Below are positions 10,678 through 22,753 of a stretch of 64,000 nt of DNA, in pieces. The notes beneath the pieces were generated by a model that was not told the origin of the DNA, ran no database searches, and saw nothing but the letters and a program-made list of their open reading frames with translations. This stretch comes from Pseudofabraea citricarpa (Eukaryota > Ascomycota > Leotiomycetes > Helotiales > Dermateaceae): contig JAPWGK010000021.1 in assembly GCA_029641185.1 (NCBI GenBank), positions 248,001-312,000 on the forward strand. Reading direction: 5' to 3'. The position numbers and the translations under genes are program-made. Positions within the stretch are counted from its first letter, which is position 1. Every line of letters starts with the position of its first letter.

Positions 10678-13337
10678 ATGAATGATTCTGCAGTCATATC
10701 AACTCAGCCTACGAATCCGCCAAATAATCTGCCAACTAATCTACCTCCGAACGCGTTGAGAGTTATTGCCAACAACGAAAGTGACACAGAATCTGGTGTA
10801 ATTATACAAAGCCCAGCACCAATCGGCATCTTTGAGCGAACAAGTGGACAGAGTATTTTAGAGCCTGAATACCCACCTCCAGCCAGATCCAACACTTTCT
10901 CTCCACTTTTTTCCTCCAACGTACGAGTTTGTGTGAGGACTTTATTCCATCATTTTGATAAGCAAGAATTTATCAACTTTCCCAGGAATTGTACGACAAA
11001 ACAAATTTATGCTCACATTCAAAGCACAAAAGAATTCGCCGAGAAGTATTGCACAGTCAACCTGATCGACAAAGAGCTATCCCTCGAAAAGGGCAGTTGT
11101 ACCATATCCTGCGACTGTGGTCGTGGGCCCCTAATCGGAGAGCCTGAACACTCCCATCCTCTCGAAAACGTGGACGATTGGGGAACCATAGAAGCCATCG
11201 TTGCAGATTACGAGAAAACTGGGCACAAGAATATTCAAATCATCATCACACGAAAGCTAGAGCTAAGGTACAAGCGAGTTACGATGCCATCTAGTGGTAA
11301 CATACGAGTATGGTTGTGGAGACAACTAGGCAGACAAATCAAACACTCCTCGGAAAACAATGCTTGTGTTTATATACCAAGGGAGGATCTAGAGCGACTA
11401 ATCACCAATGAAGTTGTCACTAGTGTGGTTCAGGAAGACACGGATCTAAGCATCCCGATCGAAGATGCCGAAGCGAGAAAGACACTAGCAGAAGCCATCT
11501 ATCATAAATCCCGCGTTCTTTTTGCGTCTATTGTCTATGAAAAGTTATCTTTCAGACTCCTGGAGCTGCTTCTTGATGATGATAATATGGAGTTGAATGA
11601 TACACCATTGCCGCTCAAATCCCCGCCATGGTTTAATCAAGTCGATGATGAGGATCTTGAATTAGAGTACCGCAAACTTTACCAGAATCAATGGTTATTT
11701 CGGGCTGCTGTGTTTAACATCGCAGGACAAAGTGGTTGTTCCATACCTCTCAAAGAAAAGATTCGATGGTGGCAACTTCAGCATTCTGTACAAGGTTAGA
11801 ATTGAAGCATCACACCAAACAATCTATGAGCTTCCGGAGGTGAGAACCTGCTCACTACGACATATCTAGGTTTCAAGAGCATCGCTAACTTTGATATTTG
11901 TAGAATAAGAATCCAGAACTCGCTCTGAAAGTAATAACTCACAGGGGTAACATGGATCAAGCTTTCAGAAACGAGCAGTTAATTCTTCGAGGCTTGCGTG
12001 ATGTCTATCATGATCATATCATTCAGATACTCGGTTCTTATCACCAAAATAACCAGTACCACTTCTTATTTCCACTCGCAGACTGCAATCTAGAGATATA
12101 TATGGCAGAAGCACCACCCGGGTTCAGATCTCCTGATTCCCAAGAATCAAAGGTTTTCATCGCTTGGCTATGGAGTCAGCTCCAGGGCATCGCTTCGGGA
12201 CTTTCCACTATCCATAACAATCCACGGGAAGCTAGTCGCCAGGAAGGCCTCATACCATTGAATAACAAAGTAGAAGACGTGAACGAGTTGAAGTTCTTGG
12301 ACGCCAATGTCCAGCGTGATAAAAAAACTCCCGCAACTGGGTATCACCACGACATCAAACCTCAAAATATATTGCATTTCGCTCAAAACAAAATCAGAAG
12401 AATCAATAATTCCGTACCAAAGCATGGCATACTTCAGATTGCAGATTTTGGGATCGGTAAATTTCACAGTCAACAATCTGGCACCGGCACTCGCACGTTT
12501 CGTGGCACCGTGACATATGCAGCACCGGAAAGTAAGATTCCACGGGAACAGAACACCAGCGATGGAATAGAGCCAACAAGCGGCCTCAAAGTATCACGAT
12601 CCTACGATATCTGGTCTTTTGGCTGTGTGATCATGGAGGTTCTTGTGTGGCTAGTGTTCAGCGCCCAAGGAAGACTTGACTTCATGAACAAACGATTCGG
12701 TCTAGCAGTTGAAGGAGATTCTTCTGTCATGAACGACGCTTTTTTCTACGTGATCAATTCACAAGATCCTAATATCAAAGAGGCCAAACTACGTGAGGGC
12801 GTGGTAGAGTGGATACAGAAACTCAAGTTACATCCGCGAATTCATGATAAGCCTGAAGGCAGCCTTGCTCGGGGCTTAGGACTTGTCGAACAGGTTCTTG
12901 AGGTTGACCCTAGCAAGCGAATGAATGCGAAGGAAATCGAAAAACATCTCAAGCGGATTGCGGCTATCGCTGAAGGAGAATGCAGCACCGTGCAGAAAAT
13001 TCAGGAATCAGCATCGAACCAGAGTGGCTCCTCAACAATGTATACCTCTCAATCTATTGCGCCCGATATTCAGATACAGCCACCCATATCAATCGAGGAA
13101 AGAGTGGATAATCCCAACTTGGCATCCGAAAAAGGTATTTTGGATACAACAAACAGCTTGGCCGATTCCTTAGCAAATAGTAGGCGGCCACCCTACACTC
13201 CGACTCCCACAATACTTTCTCATCCCCAAGATTCACCTGGGATTCTCATGAATATTAGGAAGAGAACCGATACGGATCAAACAGCGACATCAATTTCTTC
13301 CACAACGGTTGAGCGTTCTGATTCATTTCCACAGTGA
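10678..13337 (+). CDS. Protein kinase-domain protein with N-terminal accessory region; probable frameshift
   Basis: The frame opening at 10678 gives about 345 residues of unknown N-terminal region, including DWGTIEAIVADYEKTG and ending in LYQNQWLFRAAVFN. About 11715-11745 the coding signal moves to the +1 frame. That frame supplies the kinase glycine-rich loop (FDGGNFSILYKV, about 11763-11800). It runs through a normal 64-bp intron (11840-11903) and on to 13337. Kinase hallmarks are the ALKVI lysine, HHDIKPQNIL (catalytic loop, HHD instead of HRD), DFG in IADFGIGKF, and YAAPE in place of APE. The tail after the kinase is low-complexity and Ser/Thr-rich. No GT-AG intron explains the frame change, so it is either a real disabling frameshift, a base error in the sequence, or an unusual splice. 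The gene sits between the CorA-like and HET genes. The kinase fold is secure; function and activity are not. Confidence 0.75.
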
Positions 13338-14236
13338 CATCATAGGGATTGATTTTACTGCTGCTTTACTACTTTCTGTTTGTTGGGATCTTGGCTGCGA
13401 TCCATCAGTAATTCTACTTTTGCATTTCGTCTTCATCAAATTATAGATACCTGTCCTCTGCCTGTCGTGGGCAGAGGGCAGGAATTGATACGCAACCATG
13501 TTAAGCGAGATACCCCTATGCTCATCAATCTGCTTTCAAGCTATTCCAGTACCTGGATCAGTCAGTTAATCATTGTTGTTGGGGCCTTGGGCTAGGGGTA
13601 CGCATAGAACATGGACAAGAACAGAGGGTATGAGATCAGTTGTGTATTCAGACTGAAACTATAAAAGGAAGAAAGTGAAGAGTGATCCTTATACTTTTAC
13701 ATTCCCTCAAGGTGCGCTCATGCAGCTGTCCACATGTGATCCTGAAGCTCTAACAATTGTAGTATTAATTCCATCTGAATTATTCACAAAACCTTTTCAC
13801 GAAATATGACTTACGATGGCTTTTGGGAAATAAATTCTTGGCTGGCTTTTCTTACTCGATACATTGGCAGGTAATTGAACGTAGGACGAAATTTCATTTG
13901 TTTAACAGGAAGGTAAAAATGGAATATCGCGTCGGCAATTGTTCTGACAGTTTCATCGCCCGTATTTTCAAATAAGTGTTATATCGTCAAATATAAGAAT
14001 CTACTCAACTGAATCCCAAGTTTGATTGATATTTTAACAAAATTGAGGTGTCTAGTCAACAATAGGAATGCATTTTAAATCGCCAAGTATATCTTTATGA
14101 ATAGAAAATAAGCAAGGGCTACAGAATCGTAAACCATCTAAATCGAAAGGAAAATGATGAGGTAAAAAGGAAGTATTGTTTGAAGCTCTGGTATTTTCTT
14201 TCTTTCTTTTTCAAAAATGGAGTACAGGAAAGTGGC
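13338..14236. other. AT-rich convergent intergenic region
   Basis: 3' flanks of the kinase gene (plus) and the first HET gene (minus). No gene was seen. Confidence 0.5.
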
Positions 14237-16132
14237 TCAAATAATTTCAATGATGCTTGAATCCTTTTCTCCCTTCCTCCACGCTGCTATCGCCTGGCCA
14301 TTCATATAATCATGCAAATAACAAGGACCCATCAGACGATGAGCACCCAAGGCCGGGGGTATCAAATCCTGATTTTTCCGCAGAACAAACGGTGTATTCC
14401 CGCCAAATAACACATGAATTTCATCACCAACAATCGCATTGCATTTGCTTGAAATGACTCCAATGGATCGGTTTGAAGTGATAAACAGATGCGTATTACC
14501 AATCATCAGAGCGAGAATCGTCTCAAAATGACCGAGATATGCCTGCCGCCGCTCTTCTTCAGTTTTCGAGGGCTCAAATGTTCGAGGAAGCTGAGCAATA
14601 CCGCGCCAGACTTTGTAGCGATCTTGAAAAGGTGCAAGCATTCCTTCCTCGCCATAAGCAACTTGGCCCCGGAAAATTGTGCGGACGAAAGCGTTGAACA
14701 GAGATGCATCGGGCTCTTGGGTAACAGGCCAGCCAAAATGATCCAGCACATTTTCTTCCCAGTCCGCCATAGCCGCTGTTAGCTGTAAGGAAATAACCGG
14801 AATTCCCAGAAGTGCTGCTGGAGGGAACAGTTTGATAATCTGACCAACTCGAACACTCTTTAGCGAGAGGGTGTTATTGCTCGACGATACAGTATTTGGT
14901 GATATGGGAGTTTCTTCCCATCGTGTATCTGCTGCTGCTTTGTACGCCCGGTTTCTCGGGTCGGGAATGATACCATTGGCGAGAAAGAAAAGACTTTCAT
15001 CTACACCTGAAAGATCTCTAAGATCAGGAACCCAAGAACACCACTCATCTCTTGAAAAGTTGTCCGGTTTCTTGAATGAGTTTGTACAGAGACTCAAAGC
15101 GTCGAGTTTGCCCGTCCTCATGATACGTTTCATAGTCCATTCTCTAAAGGCAGACTCGACTGAGATGGAGTAATCGATAGAGATATCGGGATCTTCTGTA
15201 TCAAGCAAATTCTTGATGGCGTATAATCGATCGAGAGGCTCTTTAGCTCTTGAGTGTCGCGTACGATATATTAGAGATATCATACTTGCGCGGTCAACTC
15301 CAACCATGGAAGGAATGGTAACATTCTGATGACACAAATTGTAGATAAAAGGAAGTTGTCCTACAGCACTGTGATCTCGTGAGCGAATATGCGCCGAAAT
15401 TGCTCGCACGCAGCCTTCCAACGACTCCCATTCGATCATGCATTCTCCGCAGTAAACAACCGCTTTCCTGGCCACATCAAGTTCTTGAATAACCCATAGT
15501 CGTACGAACCAGGTCCTCTGAAAAATCCGAGAGAGGTGACCCCAGCATGTGTAGTCCATACTCGGAACAGAAATACCCTCAAAATATGGTTCAAGCCCGA
15601 GAATTCCGCTGAAGCTGCGGTTTAGCTCCTGGGCCAACTCGAAAGCAGCTTCCGTCGTTTGGAAATTCCCTGGGGGTAGATTTTCGAACCCCCACTTGTG
15701 GATTGGAAATGGAACCAGAGCATCCTCCATTTCCGAATAGTTTCCAAGCCATATGAACACGTGATGAGCTGCCTTGTAGATTGCTTTCATAAGTTGGACC
15801 TGCTGTGCTCGCTCTTCCTTATTTGCTTGATCGATACAAATTGCATCAATCCATAATAGACGCTTGGTATTCCATTCTCGGCCCTGTTTGCGTAGTACTT
15901 GGAGTGCGGACCATAAATTGATTGTGATTGGGATTGCCTCCCCGTTGAGAAAAACGGAAGCGGTGACTCCTGGATCTCCCCATGTATAAGAGAGAGCGGC
16001 ATAGCTAACAGATGATCTATCGACTGAAATCAAGGAGCAATTGATCGGATCATCGTCAGATAAGCCTGGTTCGACATTAACGAGTCTTATTTGGTTTTCA
16101 GTAAGGGGCTGATAACGAAAAGTCGAAGCCAT
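14237..16132 (-). CDS. HET-domain (heterokaryon incompatibility) protein 1
   Basis: A 631-residue intronless protein. I choose the ATG at 16132 (MASTFRYQPLTENQIRLV), the usual start of this family, rather than the in-frame ATG at 16225, which would add 31 atypical residues. The HET domain covers roughly residues 45-190: YAALSYTWGD, then LLWIDAICIDQANKEERAQQ, then VFIWLG. RTWFVRLWVIQELDVARKA follows, typical of HET proteins whose domain is interrupted by a variable loop. In fungi, HET-domain proteins trigger programmed cell death on non-self contact; this is family knowledge, not shown here. The rest of the protein is C-terminal sequence without a recognised domain. The 159-bp inverted-repeat element lies about 400 bp upstream of the start. 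Confidence 0.9.
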   Translation of the reverse strand: MASTFRYQPLTENQIRLVNVEPGLSDDDPINCSLISVDRSSVSYAALSYTWGDPGVTASVFLNGEAIPITINLWSALQVLRKQGREWNTKRLLWIDAICIDQANKEERAQQVQLMKAIYKAAHHVFIWLGNYSEMEDALVPFPIHKWGFENLPPGNFQTTEAAFELAQELNRSFSGILGLEPYFEGISVPSMDYTCWGHLSRIFQRTWFVRLWVIQELDVARKAVVYCGECMIEWESLEGCVRAISAHIRSRDHSAVGQLPFIYNLCHQNVTIPSMVGVDRASMISLIYRTRHSRAKEPLDRLYAIKNLLDTEDPDISIDYSISVESAFREWTMKRIMRTGKLDALSLCTNSFKKPDNFSRDEWCSWVPDLRDLSGVDESLFFLANGIIPDPRNRAYKAAADTRWEETPISPNTVSSSNNTLSLKSVRVGQIIKLFPPAALLGIPVISLQLTAAMADWEENVLDHFGWPVTQEPDASLFNAFVRTIFRGQVAYGEEGMLAPFQDRYKVWRGIAQLPRTFEPSKTEEERRQAYLGHFETILALMIGNTHLFITSNRSIGVISSKCNAIVGDEIHVLFGGNTPFVLRKNQDLIPPALGAHRLMGPCYLHDYMNGQAIAAWRKGEKDSSIIEII

Positions 16133-16530
16133 CGGACTGACGCTTAAACAGACTACGGTTGGGCCGCTCGTTTTAATTACTCTGAGAGAACAGAGACTCG
16201 ACAATTGAGTGAAGTAGTTCACCAACGTCTTTCCAATCGTGATGGTTCGTCATGAAATGTATGAGAGAGATCGGCTTGGTTTGAATATCGACATCAATGC
16301 CATCGCCTAAAAAGTGGTCAGTGACAAAGAAGGATGGGGGAGGAAGTGGAGCTACATATAACAACTCTTTTCAACTCCAGAGCTTACCAACGTTATATTA
16401 TAATGTAACCTCGCAAGAAACCCCTCGAGCAACATTGAATACATACGAGATACGGTGACTCTTTGCATCGCCTCAAGTCTGCTCAGTAAGTCTACCTTGT
16501 CTTGATTTCACGTGCACTCGGTTCAATGTA

Positions 16531-16689
16531 CGAAAGGGGGTTGCAAGAATCAAGGAGCACCCCCCGGTTTCTGCCAGCACTTGATAAGGAAAATCGTGGA
16601 GAAGTTTGTAGAAACTTCAGTTGTTCTATGGTCGGTTCCTATTCACCGCCTACATGGGGGTGCTCCTTGATTCTTGTAACCCCCTTTCG
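16531..16689 (+). mobile_element. 159-bp terminal-inverted-repeat element (MITE), copy 1
   Basis: The ends are near-perfect inverted repeats of about 34 bp. The left end begins CGAAAGGGGGTTGCAAGAAT and continues to AGGAGCACCCCC; the right end is its complement with one mismatch (G/A at position 13). A TA dinucleotide flanks each end (16529-16530 and 16690-16691), as for Tc1/mariner-type target-site duplication. The roughly 90-bp core has no coding capacity. It matches copy 2 (60572-60730, opposite orientation) at every base. The element lies between the two HET genes. Confidence 0.93.
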
Positions 16690-16691
16690 TA

Positions 16692-17809
16692 CCAGATACG
16701 GATCCCTGCGCTCGCCACAGATGTTTGTGGGCTGGTTGTGCTAAGACTGATTCCAGATGAAATCCATCCGAGTGGTTGGACGTGTCGATGACTTGCAGCC
16801 GATGTTTCGAGAACTGGAAAACATTGCGATGATCATGTGACTCCGGAGCTCCACGAATCCGTATTACTGGTCCTACCAAAAGTCTGGAACATACGAACAC
16901 GACGACTTTATAAGCAGAATCCTTTATCTTAATCGCAATCAAATCTTTCGGGAGTTGTAGCACAATATTCTATAAATAGAAAAACAGGAGTTAGTTAGTA
17001 TACTCAATACTAAGGAAGATAAGAACTATGTTGAATTAGAATGATTCGAGTTTTGGATTTCGTATTCGTATACATATGCTGATACCAAGAACACGAGTAC
17101 GATACATTTCTAAAAGCCTGCTCCAGCTCGGACCTGCCTTGCGATAAACCTACTTTTGACAGCCTCAGATAACCTGATCAGAAGCCGAGCCTACCGCTAT
17201 CTCTTCAATCAAGATAAAGCAGTGCCTCAATTTGCCTCTGTACCTACCCAGCCTTACCTGAGGTACGAACGGTTTAAGTTCTCAGGTCGCGAGCTGAACT
17301 AGCTATAGGGTGTTTATGATTTGCTTTGTTCAAGCCTAGCGGTCCGGAAATAGCTACAGGATCTATTGCCGAGCAAATTTATCAAGATTTGACTGCTCTA
17401 TTAAGTAGATCGTCAAAAGTGAAAGGCCACAAAGGATCTATCGGGAACTAATGACCAATCAGACGGCGTGATTTTTGCTTTGCAGAAACAGGTACCGTAA
17501 TCTTGTATTGGAACCTTGACATTAGTATTTTTCACTTCTGTCTTTGGGCCTCATCAATTACTACTATTAAATGAGTTGCGGGTGAGCCGGCTTGAGCAGA
17601 CTAAGTAATGTCCAATGGCAGGCGTTAGCCGTGCATAGCGGGGCCCGTTTGTATTCCTCAACGACAGCTTTGCCGGCTAATCGAAAAGAAAAAGAGAGTT
17701 GCAGCTAGTTCTGGACCACAAACAACTCTGTCAGCCTCGATATATTGTATTTCGACGAGCTTCTTTTTGACCTTGTGTAAATATATCATACATTCGCTAG
17801 AAATAAGCA
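16692..17809. other. Intergenic region between the two HET genes
   Basis: Divergent promoter region of HET genes 1 and 2 beyond the MITE. No gene was seen; the ORFs at 16643-16963 and 17658-17891 (minus) have no protein character. Confidence 0.45.
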
Positions 17810-19937
17810 ATGATCTGCGCCGTCTGTTGCGATGTCCTCTTGAAAGAGCCGCATAAACAACCATATTACGGTTTACAACACCATCCCACACTTACGAGCC
17901 TCATCGCTGCGGTGACCGCTAAGTGCTACATTTGTAACCGATTCTGGGCACGCCTGACTACTGAGGAGCGGGACCTAGTTTTACGTTTTGCTTCTGCTGA
18001 ATTAATCGAAAATCCGTGTGGAGAGGCTGAGATCAACGAAAAGCAAAATGCAGACTATTCCACCGCGTGCAATCTATGTGATGCTGCCGCTTTTGGTTTT
18101 CCTGGGTGTTATCTATTCGATATCACTTTCAATAACGTAGAAATGATTAGCGCCCGAGCGACGTTGATCCTGCAGCCATTAAGCCGTAAGAACCCGGGAG
18201 CAGAGCACGTACTTAAGATTGAATGAAGCTGATGGCGACGCAGAGGTTGATAGGAATTCGGTAATCAAAAGTAATGATACATCTATTGTGTCAGATAAAT
18301 CATGGTCCTTAGCCGAGAAGTGGATTGCAGAATGTACTACAAGTCATGCTCGCTGTAAGATTGAACCCGAAGATGAAAACTGGCATCCTACGCGTCTTCT
18401 GGATGTAGCCTGTCCAGAGCTTCCGGCAAATATTATTCGACTGACTGAGGCTCAAGAGGTGGCCTCTGGTAATCCATATATGACACTCAGTCATCGGTGG
18501 GGTAATTCCAAGCCTCTGCAACTCAGACGTGACACATACGCACAGTTTCGCTCTGGTATTTCACTGGATTTATTACCCCCAACCTTTCGGGACGCAGTAT
18601 TGGTTGCTCAGAGATTGTCTATACGCTATCTTTGGATTGATGCACTCTGTATTATTCAGAATGAGGACGATCTCTCCGACTGGATCCGGGAAGCAGCCTT
18701 GATGCACAGAGTTTACTCGGCTGCCTACTGTAACATCTCAGCAGCAGCAGCCTCTGGTTCTTTTCAGAGTTTCTTCGCCTCTCGTGATCCTCAACTGCTC
18801 GTTCCGCCGATAATAAAGCTCATTCCCGATGATAAGACAACGCCCCAGGATTATCTTGTGTCGGACTTCAATTTTTGGGAAACCGAAGTGTCTCTAGCCT
18901 CAATCAATTCCAGGGCGTGGGTTCTACAAGAGCGCATTTTGGCTCCTCGAATACTTCATTTTGGTGAACGACAGCTGATGTGGGAATGTGGAGAAAAAGA
19001 CGCTGCGGAGATATACCCAAATGGTCTACCCAGAGAAGTATCGACTGGATCCGATGCTAGATTCAAGGAACTCTGTCCTAACACCTACCTCAAGCAGGTA
19101 CGGCGGTTCAAAGGATTAAATATCAATCCAGGTGTATCTGCCCATCTCTTATGGATGCGAGTTGTTGAGGCCTATTCGCGCTGCCAGTTGACAAAACCGG
19201 ACGACAAACTGCTTGCTCTCTCCGGGATTGCAAAAAGAATGGCTGTTATCCTCAGAGATGATTATGTAGCAGGAATGTGGCGGCGATACCTTGCCAGTGA
19301 GCTACTCTGGTTTGTAGACCCGAATAAGGGAGGCAAGTTGAGCCACGAGCAGCCTGGCAGGGCATTAAAGTATCGAGCTCCAAGTTTCTCCTGGGCTTGC
19401 ATAGACGGAAGTATCACTCCTGGTATGCCTTCTGATAAGGGAATTTTGCTAGAGATTGAAGCTGTACACCTCGAATATGCCACAAATGATATCACTGGGG
19501 CTATTAAAGGTGGATACCTGCAACTTAGAGGTCGATTGAAGCAGCTCCAGCTTCTACGGCGTTTAATGCAGGGGCGTAACCAATGGATCGTGTCCGTGAA
19601 CGGTACAGAAATCAGCACTTTGGAAGCATTTGGTGGTGCTGGAGAAATGCAACCATTTGTTAGGTTAGACGAACCGCGGGAGGATCTGGCTAAGTCCGTT
19701 GCTGGAAAACCTCTTTATTGTATACCCGTCCGTATGTCTGCCGCTAACCTAAACGGTAACCTCTACTTGTTGCTTTTAGAAGCTTTGGACACTCTCCAAG
19801 GGACCTTTCGTCGAATAGGCTTCCTTCGGAGCTTTGTACATGCTACAAAGGAGACACTACTATCTACGAGTAAGAATGAGACAGGACTTCCCTGTCGGGA
19901 ATACCGAGATGGACTATACTCTATAACTATTATATAA
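17810..19937 (+). CDS. HET-domain (heterokaryon incompatibility) protein 2
   Basis: A 694-residue protein if a 43-bp intron (18186-18228, GTAAGA...GAAG) is removed; this join restores one frame of 2085 nt. The N-terminus has cysteine pairs resembling a small zinc-binding module (CAVC, CYIC, CNLC). The HET domain follows: YMTLSHRWGN, then PPTFRDAVLVAQRLSIRYLW, IDALCIIQNEDD, and finally SRAWVLQERILAPRILHFGE, all in the canonical order. Downstream is the usual RCQLTKPDDKLLALSGIA segment. The proposed intron is at the short end for fungi. The alternative is a frameshift splitting the gene into a 138-residue N-terminal ORF and a HET-domain ORF without its own ATG near the join. It is expected to act in non-self recognition and cell death like its neighbour. 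Confidence 0.85.
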
Positions 19938-20771
19938 GATAGAAACTGTAGATATGAGTAAGTTGCTGTGTTCAAGATACCTATTCTAAAGTCTAGTGCT
20001 GGTGAACAATATCAGTTATTCCGCAACTTTATATTTAAACCCCGTTTTAAGAAGCTCCTCATAATATCACTGGTTCACAACAAGGTTATCACATGACAAC
20101 AACTCAGATTTTGATATTATACATAGCTGGCCCCAGACGAGTAGAAGAACCATGTTTAAAGGAATATGTTTTATCTTAATTCTGTTGATGGAAGTTTCGA
20201 TAAAGATATGACCATAAATTCAGAGGAGCATGTGATAGCATTCAGTATCTCTGAGCCACTCTATCATGGCTCTCTAAGTACTAGGATTGCGAGTATATCG
20301 CTTTAAATTTTCAATAGTCAATCTCCCCTAGTCTCCTTGCTGATGATTCTGAAAGCATTGCAGGCCAAACTTTGAAGGTTCGTTGGGGCGGGGGTGGTAG
20401 CGGGGAAGGGTTTGAAATATGTTTTCATATGACACACTTAAATATAGGTTTCCGAGCATACCGGCACATTATAACGACCTTCCTCCCATCTCAGTAGCTA
20501 CATCTCAGACTTTATTCGTTTTGTCCGTTCTTCATTTGCCTATGAATACAATCATCACTACGTACTGAACTATCACCCGGTGACCAGCTGTGAAGGGTAT
20601 GTATTCTGTTACCAAGTTCAGCATCATTCAAATAATGTGCTAAGATCGACGCTTGATTATTAGCCGAATCACTAAATAAAACGCGATAACCACGACGCCA
20701 TTCTTTCTCCTCATCTTTCTATCTACCTACGATTGTGAAACCCCAAGTCAATTTGCCGCAAATTCTTCACG
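19938..20771. other. Intergenic, no gene seen
   Basis: 3' flank of HET gene 2 and promoter of the small gene at 20772. It has a short G-rich patch near 20383. Confidence 0.5.
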
Positions 20772-20996
20772 ATGCCTTCCAAGACCCAAAATAGCACCCA
20801 ACAAGTCCAGCCCAAAGATATGTCTCAGAATCAGTTCATCAACTACTGTGGTTTCAACAACATGCTGGATTTTCTGGCATCTTATCAACTACACTTGCAC
20901 GATGATGAGGAGCTTGAAGAGGGCAAACAAATCCTGCAAGGTCTCCGTCAAGGAGCTCAACTTCAGTGGGAGGCTGAGCATAAAAATGATGCTTAG
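20772..20996 (+). CDS. Small hypothetical protein (74 aa)
   Basis: A single-exon ORF with a clean start (CACGATGCC context). The sequence has low-complexity Gln/Ser at the N-terminus, then an acidic, probably helical body: NQFINYCGFNNMLDFLASYQ followed by DDEELEEGKQILQGLRQG. The pattern of charged and hydrophobic residues looks like a small soluble helical protein and is not random. There is no signal peptide, membrane helix or known motif, and I do not recognise the family. It is called because codon use and composition are protein-like and no overlapping alternative exists. Confidence 0.55.
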   Translation: MPSKTQNSTQQVQPKDMSQNQFINYCGFNNMLDFLASYQLHLHDDEELEEGKQILQGLRQGAQLQWEAEHKNDA

Positions 20997-22753
20997 ATGG
21001 GATTAGGAATAGGCATTACCACGGTAGGTGCACCGTTTCTGCTCACAAACCAACACATGCTAATAAGATGGATAGTCACGATCCTAAGCGTTGATATTGT
21101 ATTGTTTCAATCATAGATGGCAATCTGACGTTTTGTCTATCACCTTAGTCGACAAGTCATTTTGATCAGAGTGCAAGGATGGCTGAGGGATTGAATAACA
21201 ACCTGGTTAAGTTGCAGTGCTGGCTACTGTATAAGCACATGCTTACATTATGAAGTTGTCATGTGATATCTAGCAGAGGTTGACTCAGAAATGAAACTTT
21301 AGCCAAGCATGTTTGTGCAACTGCAAAAGAATAGTGCTGTGATGTACAAGTACTGTGAATATATGCACTAACGACTTAGTATGACAATCTGGATATATCA
21401 TGTCTGCAACGTATAATACTGTAAGCTAAGAAAATGGCATATTGCCCACCTTCTTATTTTATTCTAGGTGTTCAAAGATACCGTCTGAATAGGTGTGATA
21501 GTCAGATACACGAACAAAAAACCATAAAACCTCGATGGAGCTATTGGAGTTATTCACACACGTTACATGTTCTCAGATGCGGGCAAAACTAGACGACAAC
21601 CTCTCATGTTATTCATATAAGCATGGTCCGATTTATGGATCTTACGATATTTCTTTCGAGCTTTAGGCGTTATCTACATCAGAGGCAGTAACATGTGAGC
21701 CCTCCAGACTGCTCGATGGAAAAAGTAACTTTCCGCTGTGTGGCTACCGAGACTCTCCGAACTACGAACTACGAAATACGCAAAGATATTTGCAAGACTT
21801 TTTAGCTTAGCTTGTCTATACTTGATACTCAAATATTCCAAACCCTTGTTTATTCCCTCCTGGGTCCCAAGATACAATTGATACAGTTTTAAATCCTTTG
21901 TTTTGGTTGTCCTAGTGTCAGGGTGAGTTTTAATAAATAAGATACTTCCGGCTTGAAATCCGAGACAACCGCACTGTTTTATATGATGAAGAAGAAGATA
22001 GAGTCTATTTCCATCTTCAGAAGGAGAAGCCGAAGAAAGTATCGAGAGAAGAACTGAACTTTGAAAGATTGTTCTTCAACTGAGGCTGGAAGCGAAGCTT
22101 TTATGGAAAGGGAATATTCCAGCGCTAGTGTCCTGAGCACATGAATATGCTGTCTAATATCCTTCCTAGAGAATATCTCATTTGATTTGAGTGAACTGGA
22201 GATAATCCTTGCCTTTTCTATTATATGCTGATCGTGTTGGGTACTAATGGATAACCTTATCTCACCCAACCCGTGGAGCCGGAATCCTGGCGGCTGTTTA
22301 TCGCAACCAACCACGCCTGCTTACCATATGTCAGTAGAAAAGTCTTGCCATAAAAACATGCAAGATTATCAATCTCATGATCAATTGGAAGCTTATGCGA
22401 CAGCGGCTTGATTAAGTTCGCAGACAAGTTCTCTCATTGGTCGAAGCTGTACAAGCGAGATGGCGAAATCTTGCACGAACATGATGAATATCTCGTTTGG
22501 CTGGCTCCGGGTCCTATCTTAAGAGAGATGTTATCGCCTGTTTATCGGCGTTGTACAACTACTGTGCATAATTTCTCGGCCGGTTGTGCTTTTCATGCTC
22601 TTAAATCATTCGTTTCGCACTTAGTTCTGATTTCTTGTCAAGTACCCTTCGTCGTCCTTCCAAACGAATCATTGGCGATTTATGCTAGGCAGTTGATCGC
22701 GGCATTTAGTTATCACTTCAATCACATGTTTTGACAAGAAGTACATATTGATA
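20997..22753. other. Intergenic, no supported gene
   Basis: 1.75 kb of mostly AT-rich DNA. A minus-strand ORF at 21979-22314 (111 codons) and a plus-strand ORF at 22408-22734 (108 codons) were considered but show no family features. Confidence 0.4.

Noticed and set aside
16502..16744. ORF shared by both copies of the 159-bp element
   Set aside because: The similarity comes from the transposed element, not from a conserved protein; the frame starts and ends outside the element at unrelated sites.
22408..22734. 108-codon ORF just before the FMO gene
   Set aside because: No family signature and no in-frame splice to the FMO; the FMO has its own canonical start.
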